From contig CP136066.1 in NCBI GenBank assembly GCA_032622095.1, positions 169,642,664-169,706,663 on the forward strand: DNA of 64,000 nucleotides, read 5' to 3'. The notes beneath the pieces were generated by a model. That model was not told the DNA's origin, searched no databases, and saw only the letters and a program-made list of their open reading frames with translations. The translations under genes were made by a program, and so were the position numbers. This stretch comes from Siphonodentalium dalli. Lineage: Eukaryota > Mollusca > Scaphopoda > Gadilida > Siphonodentaliidae. Every line of letters begins with the position of its first letter. Within the stretch, counting starts at the first letter, position 1. Shown piece by piece: positions 57,354 to 64,000 of the stretch.

Positions 57354-58595
57354 ATGGCCTTCGTTAGAGGTTATCATTTAGAAATAACAGTTACCACATT
57401 ATGAAAATGTCCCCAAGAATATACTAATAGTATAGTATAATGACAGAATGAATTCGATAGTATCTACAAAACACACTTTGTGTGAGCCGAGCGTTTGTTT
57501 ATATACAGCGCGTAAATAGTGAGCGATAAGCAAAACAATTAACACCGTGGTGATTGTTTAGGAGAGTGGTTCACCAACAATCAGTTTATTTCTCATAAAC
57601 CTATACATACATAGGTATGGAGATAATAACAATTTAAATATATACAATATGTACATAAACATGTGAGCTTCCGGTTGACAAAAGTTGTATACATGGATTA
57701 TATTACATAACCTTCATCGTTACATAGATGTATAATACTATAACATGTATATGCATATTGTAAATATATATAAACATATACAACTAAATATATTTATTGT
57801 ATATGCCTACATATACATATTTATAATTATTTATCAATAACTATGTGTATGCGTATATCGGTACTGTTCTTGCATAAATTTTGACATTGCTTGTTCGACT
57901 TATTGTCTAGCTGATTTATTCGGTCATTTCTCGATTTACAATCTTAATAAATTCGCACAACTTGCGGAGATGTGTTACATTGTCGTCGTTGAGTAAATCA
58001 CTCATCAATATTGTATTAGGGCGTCGGCCAGTTAACATTGGTAACAATCTGCGCCGGACGTTACTCATTCAACGCCGAAATTATGAGAGGCGAAGATAAG
58101 CGAGCGCTATACCGATATATTGTAAACAAATTTGTGGCATTTCTAACCAAAGTTCATTTGTGGGGTCTCCCCGGTGTTGTGTGCTTTGCGTTATCGTATG
58201 CACGTTACGTACTGTTTGTTTACATAACATGACCTTTATTTACATAACACAGAGTACTAACATGACAATAACATGCAATTTACGCGATATATTTATGATT
58301 GTTATAAGAACAAGGTTTGTCTATATATAGTACATTATTGTTTCTGTTTATGGCGGTTTTAACGGATGTGACTATTTTAACAGCAATACCCACCGCCGAC
58401 GTTTATCGTGTCTGTAAAGACATAGGCTGGAGATCAAGGGCCGTCAATATATATATAAGACTTTCTACTAATACTATTCGTCAGGATATAGCGGAGGATC
58501 GTGGCCAATCGTAGATCAAATATAGTTTTGTTGATAAACACCGCATAACACCAAATGGCTACGACATGAGTAACGGGCCTCATTTAATGCTGACT
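57354..58595. other. Intron 11, AT-rich part
   Basis: Contains many 'tatatacat' strings around 57590-57850 and no recognised exon. Confidence 0.4.
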
Positions 58596-58599
58596 TTAG

Positions 58600-61500
58600 T
58601 ATGGCACGCGTTTTGTGTCTCGTCGACAAGATACATTCACATAGCAAATTTCAAGTCGATAGCTGCACCCGTTTCCGAGATCTCGTCTGCGCATGCGCGA
58701 AGCGGGCGCCGCACGGGCTCGCCAATACGACAACGTCGACCGCCTGGTCAAACTACAAACAAGTACCAAGTTTCGTCCCGATCGGTCGAGAATCGTAGAT
58801 TTGTATAAATGACAGACAAACAGACAAACAAACAGACAGACAGAGGTCTTCAAAATATATATGAGACTAGCCGATGAGCCCGACGTTGTCCGGGCTATTC
58901 AAAAACCAAATTTCAAGTCGATATCTCTACCCAGCCCGACGTTGTCCGGGCTATTCAAAAACCAAATTTCAAGTCGATAGCTCTACCCGTTTCCGAGATC
59001 TGGTCTGCGCATGCGCGAAGCTGGCGTCGCACGGGCTCGGGACCCGACAAAATTCGTATCCGTGGCAAGATACATTCACATACCAAATTTCAAGTCGATA
59101 GCTCCACCCGTTTCCGAGATCTCGTCTGCGCATGCGCGAAGTTGGCGTCGCACGGGCTCGGCGACCCGATAAAATTCGTATCCGGGGCAAGATACATTCA
59201 CATAGCAAATTTCAAGGGCAAGATACATTCACATACCAAATTTCAAGTCGATAGCTCCACCCGTTTCCGAGATCTCGTCTGCGCATGCGCGAAGCTGGCG
59301 TCGCACGGGCTCGGCGACCCGATAAAATTCGTATCCGGTGCAAGATACATTCACATAGCAAATTTCAAGTCGATAGCTCTACCAGTTTCCGAGAGCTGGC
59401 ATCGCACGGACTCGGCGACCCGATAAAATTCGTATCCGGGGCAAGATACATTCACATACCAAATTTCAAGTCGATAACTCCACCCGTTTCCGAGATCTCG
59501 TCTGCGCATGAGCGAAGCTGGCGTCGCACTGGCTCGGCCACCCGATAAAATTCGTATCCGGGGCAAGGTACATTCACATAGCAAATTTCAAGTCGATAGC
59601 TCTACCCGTTTCCGAGAGCTGGCATCGCACGGACTCGGCGATCCGATAAAATTCGTATCCGGGGCAAGATACATTCACATACCAAATTTCAAGTCGATAG
59701 CTCCACCCGTTTCCGAGATCTCGTTTGCGCATGCGCGAAGCTGGCGTCGCACGGGCTCGGCGACCCGATAAAATTCGTATCCGGGGCAAGATACATTCAC
59801 ATAGCAAATATCAAGGGCAGGATACATTCACATACCAAATTTCAAGTCGATAGCTCCACCCGTTTCCGAGATCTCGTCTGCGCATGCGCGAAGCTGGCGC
59901 CGCACGGGCTCGGCGATCCGATAAAATTCGTATCCGGGGCAAGATACATTCACACAGCAAATTTCAAGTCGATAGCTCCACACGTTTCCGAGATCTCGTC
60001 TGCGCATGCGCGAAGCGGGCGCCGCACGGGCTCACCAATGCGACAACGTCGACCGCCTGGTCAAATTACACACACGTACCAAGTTTCGTCCCGATCGGTC
60101 GAGAATCGTAGATTTGTATAAATGACAGACAAACAGACAAACAAACAGACAAACAGACAGACAGAGGTCTTCAAAATATATATGAGACTCGCCGATGAGC
60201 CCGACTTTGTCCGGGCTATTCAAAAACCAAATGTCAAGTCGATAGCTCTACCCAGCCCGACGTTGTCCGGGCTATTCAAAAACCAAATTTCAAGTCGATA
60301 GCTCTACCCGTTTCCGAGATCTGGTCTGCGCATGCGCGAAGCTGGCGTCGCACGGGCTCGGCGACCCGATAAAATTCGTATCCGTGGCAAGATACATTCA
60401 CATACCAAATTTCAAGTCGATAGCTCCACCCGTTTCCGAGATCTCGTCTGCGCATGCGCGAAGCTGGCGTCGCACGGGCTCGGCGACCCGATAAAATTCG
60501 TATCCGGGGCAAGGTACATTCACATAGCAAATTTCAAGTCGATAGCTCTACCCGTTTCCGAGAGCTGGCATCGCACGGACTCGGCGACCCGATAAAATTC
60601 GTATCCGGGGCAAGATACATTCACATACCAAATTTCAAGTCGATAGCTCCACCCGTTTCCGAGATCTCGTTTGCGCATGCGCGAAGCTGGCGTCGCACGG
60701 GCTCGGCGACTTGATAAAATTCGTATCCGGGGCAAGATACATTCACATAGCAAATTTCAAGGGCAAGATACATTCACATACCAAATTTCAAGTCGATAGC
60801 TCCACCCGTTTCCGAGATCTCGTCTGCGCATGCGCGAAGCTGGCGTCGCACGGGCTCGGCGACCCGATAAAATTCGTATCCGGGGCAAGATACATTCACA
60901 TACCAAATTTCAAGTCGATAGCTCCACACGTTTCCGAGATCTCGTCTGCGCATGCGCGAAGCTGGCGTCGCACGGGCTCGGCGACCCGATAAAATTCGTA
61001 TCCGGGGCAAGGTATATTCACGTAGCAAATTTCAAGTCGATAGCTCCACCCGTTTCCGAGATCTCGTCTGCGCATGCGCGAAGCGGGCGCCGCACGGGCT
61101 CGACAATACGACAACGTCGACCGCCTGGTCAAACTACACACACGTACCAAGTTTCGTCCCGATCGGTCGAGAATCGTAGATTTGTATAAATGACAGACAA
61201 ACAGACAAACAAACAGACAGACAGAGGTCTTCAAAATATATATGAGACTAGCCGATGAGCCCGACGTTGTCCGGGCTATTCAAAAACCAAATGTCATGTC
61301 GATAGCTTTACCCAGCCCGACGTTGTCCGGGCTATTTAAAAACCAAATTTCAAGTCGATAGCTCTACCCGTTTCCGAGATCTGGTCTGCGCATGCGCGAA
61401 GCTAGCGTCGCACGGACTCGGGACCCGATAAAATTCGTATCCGTGGCAAGATACATTCACATACCAAATTTCAAGTCGATAGCTCCACCCGTTTCCGATA

Positions 61501-61770
61501 TCTCGTATGCGCATGCGCGAAGCTGGCGTCGCACGGGCTCGGCGACCCGATAAAATTCGTATCCCGGGCAAGATACATTCAAATACCAAATTTCAAGTCG
61601 ATAGCTCCACCGGTTTCCGAGATCTGGTCTGCGCATGCGCGAAGCTGGCGTCGCACGGGCTCGGCGACCCGATAAAATTCGTATCCGGGGCAAGATACAT
61701 TCACATAGCAAATTTCATGTCGATAGCTCCACCCGTTTCCGAGATCTCGTATGCGCATGCGCAAATTTGG
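58600..61770. repeat. 122-bp minisatellite with a higher-order unit of about 1.1-1.3 kb
   Basis: The basic unit of 122 bp contains aaattcgtatccggggcaag, 'atacattcacat', 'aaatttcaagtcgatagctc', 'cacccgtttccgagatctcg' and 'tctgcgcatgcgcgaagctg'. A distinct segment (gacaacgtcgaccgcctggt, 'cgtcccgatcggtcgagaat', a CAGA tract, 'gtcttcaaaatatatatgag', 'cccgacgttgtccgggctat') closes each block at about 58720-58950, 60040-60270 and 61100-61330. Frames of 75-119 codons on both strands come from the repeat and are not genes. It lies in intron 11. Confidence 0.95.
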
Positions 61771-61818
61771 TATGTATGCCTACTTTATCCCGGGAACAAT
61801 ATGGGCGGGTCCAATTTC

Positions 61819-61888
61819 ACAGAAATAACAGAATGATGGAAATAATAAAATCAGGATTTAGGATTACCTATTATATGAAAGGGCGAAA
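61819..61888 (+). pseudogene. Decayed partial copy of the start of exon 12
   Basis: 'gatggaaataataaaatcag' and 'ggattacctattatatgaaa' match the first 50 bp of exon 12, with a small insertion. It lies about 120 bp upstream of the true exon. There is no usable acceptor and the frame is disturbed. Confidence 0.75.
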
Positions 61889-61950
61889 CAAAAAATTAAT
61901 CAAATATTTGACATACTTAATTGAAATATATATATATATATCTCCTTCAG

Positions 61951-62263
61951 GATCATGGAAATAACAGAATCAGGATTACCTATTATATGGAAGCGTGAAT
62001 GGTGGCCGAAAGAGATATTCTGCGACGATATGGCAAAATCAGAAGTTAAAATCGGGCTCCCCGATGTGCAAAGCGCGTTCTATACAGCCATCATAGGGAT
62101 TTTCCTCGGATGTATCTGTTTACTTATAGAAAGAGTCTGGTATAAATTTCGACGAAAAGACGATTCGAAAACCAGGTCGGTTGGGCACAGTCAACAGTTT
62201 CCCGCGGAACACAGCGAACAGTTTGACACCACAAACAGCCGACAGTTACCAGACTATATGTAG
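61951..62263 (+). CDS. iGluR/IR exon 12 (end of S2, M4, C-terminal tail, stop)
   Basis: Acceptor atatctccttcag ends at 61950, phase 2 in. It reads I-M-E-I-T-E-S-G then K-R-E-W-W-P-K, the usual 'G....W.' helix end of S2. Next is the linker and M4 (about A-F-Y-T-A-I-I-G-I-F-L-G-C-I-C-L-L-I), followed by basic residues K-F-R-R-K. The tail (H-S-Q-Q-F-P-A-E-H-S-E-Q-F) ends at TAG 62261-62263. From about 62185 the DNA behind the tail has the 24-bp periodicity of the minisatellite that follows. Confidence 0.93.
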
Positions 62264-63085
62264 CATATAAACGCGGTGCCTCTCGGACTATGTTCTCCTG
62301 TTTAATACAGACAATCGTTTCCCGTCGAACAATTACAACAGTTTCCTACTGAGCCCAATAGTTCACCACCGAAGACAATCAACAATTTTGTGCCTATATG
62401 TAACACATGTACGCCTTGCCTGGTAGACCACGTTTCCTGCTGAATATCGACAATCGTTTCCTGCTGAATACCGAAAATCGTTTCCTGTCGAACAATAACA
62501 GCCGTTTCCTGCTGAGCCGATCGGAGCCAATAGTTTCCCACTGAAGACAGTCAACAATTTCCTGCCTATATGTGTCACATAACGTCGGTGCCTAGTAGAC
62601 AAACTTTTCCTCAGACTGAACACCGACAACCATTTCCTACTAAACACATACAACCGTTTCCCATTTAACACATGCAACCATTTCCCATTTAACACATATA
62701 ACCGTTTCCCATTTAACACATGCAACCATTTCCCATTTAACACACACCAACCATTTCCCATTTAACACATATAACCATTTCCCATTTAACACATGCAACC
62801 ATTTCCCATTTAGCACATGCAACCGTTTCCCATTTAACACATACAACCATTTCACATTTAACACATGCAACCGTTTCCCATTTAACACATGCAACCATTT
62901 CCCATTTAACTCATGCAACCGTTTCCCATTTAACACATGCAACCATTTCCCATTTAACACAGCCTATGTATAACACATGTAAACCGTACGTGGTAGATGA
63001 CGCTTTCTATTCTGCACACCAGCAACTGTTTCCGACTGAACACAGCCCAGAGTCTCCTACTGAAGCCAGTCAATATCTTCCTGTC
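62185..63085. repeat. 24-bp minisatellite and its decayed flanks, starting inside the last exon
   Basis: Core at 62640-62960: about 13 units of 24 bp (aacacatgcaaccatttccc then attt). Either side, less regular units share 'caacagtttcc' or 'caatcgtttcctgctgaa'. A larger module (cagtcaacaatttcctg, then tatatgt and 'cggtgcc') recurs at 62190-62285, 62376-62422 and 62548-62593. It forms the 3' UTR and the end of the coding region. I saw no AATAAA nearby. Minus-strand frames here are artefacts. Confidence 0.85.
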
Positions 63086-63148
63086 ACATAATACGCAGTG
63101 CATGATATATGTAGACCAAAATCGCCTCTCCCTCGAGCTTCTTACCAG

Positions 63149-63949
63149 TTAGGGTGGATACACACATGCATGTAATCTCTGTAATTATCGTGTATTTGAC
63201 GTTTTACATGGATCATACAGACAATGTAATATGTGTCCACTGACAGCCCAATCATTGCCGACGTGTTGACCGCACTGAATTCTAGTTCCAATTAAGTCGG
63301 AATGTAGAGAACCCGCTATATTGGACCGAGTCGCCAGGCCACTTAAAATAATTGTTCGTGGGATAACCCATATATTTATATATTTAAATGATTACCAGTC
63401 CTCTCTTGATATTTATAGCAGTGGTGGATCAGGATTTCCCAGACGCAGGGGCTATATATCATCCCCGACTTGGGGCTATATATGATCCCGAAAGCTACCA
63501 GGCGGGGGTGGCTAACTGTGAGCTAGTTAAGTAAAACATATTATATTGTACCTTCTTGTCCAGATTATTCCGACCGATACATTCAACTATCCCATAGCGA
63601 TTTGAAGCTTTCGAGACCCCACGCCAAACAAGCATCATGGTCGAACATGTTATATATCAAGCCTGTATATGCCAGACGTGTCGCTTCTGGTGTTCGTGCA
63701 TTAATACCATGACTGATATCACACAGACTTGACTAATTTCCGCATCCGTAAGAGAAGACATGTTTTGGACTGGCCTTAAATGTCCTGATAGCAGACAGTT
63801 TGACTTCGCTTATCACTGCTCACTTGTCTGGCCTGTTAACAATGAACCGCTCGCGCGCAGGTGATTAATGTTGTCAATTATTGGTGTGGCCATGTAAAAT
63901 ACATATATTTTACATACAGAAATTACATGCATGTGTGCATCCACCCTTA
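63149..63949. mobile_element. Element with TTA duplication and GGGTGG ends (Harbinger-like)
   Basis: TTA at 63149-63151 and 63947-63949. Inverted ends are GGGTGGATACACACATGCAT, then 'gtaat', and the reverse complement at 63922-63946. The interior (795 bp total) has no notable frame. Three-base TTA flanks and a GGG start fit the same superfamily as the 414-bp elements, but the end sequence differs. Confidence 0.75.
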
Positions 63950-64000
63950 ATGACGCTGATGCGTATATTTTAAGTTCAATTGCGTCAGGAATAACCAGGG

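Larger units (their letters stand above)
18113..62263 (+). other. Gene span: ionotropic glutamate receptor / ionotropic receptor, at least 12 exons
   Basis: This locus encodes a plasma-membrane ligand-gated cation channel subunit of the iGluR/IR superfamily. These assemble as tetramers, with an extracellular amino-terminal domain, a two-lobed ligand-binding domain interrupted by M1-pore-M3, and M4. The exons (18153-18287, 21403-21729, 24061-24260, 25528-25704, 35953-36051, 39511-39711, 41454-41560, 43785-43878, 46606-46918, 51505-51722, 56853-57127, 61951-62263) have matching phases and sum to a whole number of codons: 818 from the first acceptor or 832 from ATG 18113. That is close to the usual family length. 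The candidate ligand contacts Arg (A-G-R-E, exon 9), Thr (N-G-T, exon 10) and Glu (L-I-E-Y-T, exon 11) are present, which favours an amino-acid ligand over a divergent chemosensory IR. The subfamily cannot be fixed by eye. Introns run from about 0.9 to over 10 kb and are packed with mobile and tandem repeats. Confidence 0.9.

Noticed and set aside
58566-61836. Overlapping frames on both strands in 58.6-61.8 kb
   Set aside because: All come from the 122-bp tandem unit, appear on both strands and start at the same unit position each time.
62302-62960. Minus-strand frames with repeated V-L-N-G-K-W-L-H
   Set aside because: This is the 24-bp minisatellite read in one frame. The repeat lies in the 3' UTR of the plus-strand gene.

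Overview
The window is metazoan genomic DNA: AT-rich, gene-poor and full of repeats. The style fits a marine invertebrate, most likely a lophotrochozoan such as a mollusc or brachiopod. That guess rests on the retroelement types, the many short palindromic elements and the long minisatellite-bearing introns, and the species cannot be read from the sequence.

One host gene can be supported. It is a plus-strand ionotropic glutamate receptor / ionotropic receptor (iGluR/IR) spread over about 44 kb (about 18.1 to 62.3 kb) in at least 12 exons. Every exon has an AG acceptor and, except the last, a GT donor. The intron phases join without a break, giving 818 codons from the first acceptor, or 832 if translation starts at the in-frame ATG at 18113. 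Exons 1-6 (18153-39711) give an amino-terminal domain of about 380 residues. Exons 7-8 and the start of exon 9 give ligand-binding half S1. Exon 9 also holds M1 and most of the pore loop, exon 10 holds M3 and the start of S2, exon 11 most of S2, and exon 12 the end of S2, M4, a short tail and the stop (62261-62263). The Arg, Thr and Glu typical of amino-acid-binding iGluRs appear to be kept, while the pore-loop and M3 gate motifs are unusual.

The introns and flanks hold several classes of repeat. (i) A 5'-truncated non-LTR retrotransposon with an intact reverse transcriptase frame lies in the intron that splits the pore loop (47582 to about 50540), followed by a second decayed one (about 50750-51412). 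A third RT relic is upstream of the gene (about 10060-10600). (ii) There are many palindromic non-autonomous DNA elements: two families bounded by TTAA with CCCTTT-type ends (piggyBac-like), a family flanked by TAA/TTA with GGGT ends (Harbinger-like), and several others. (iii) Tandem arrays have units of 50 bp (4.8-6.4 kb), 19 bp (22.35-22.83 kb), 63 bp with higher-order structure (27.8-35.2 kb), 122 bp with higher-order structure (58.6-61.8 kb) and 24 bp (62.2-63.1 kb), besides CT, CA, ATC and GAT microsatellites.

The most notable points concern how repeats act on the gene. The S2 exon is the last of five tandem copies, four of them decayed. Exons 7 and 12 each have a nearby decayed partial copy. 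Exon 5 sits between two long mutually complementary trinucleotide tracts. The receptor's cytoplasmic tail and stop codon appear to be written in the first units of the 24-bp minisatellite. Several palindromic elements end within about 10-40 bp of splice sites. The reading frames inside the tandem arrays are best explained by repeat structure and are not annotated as genes.
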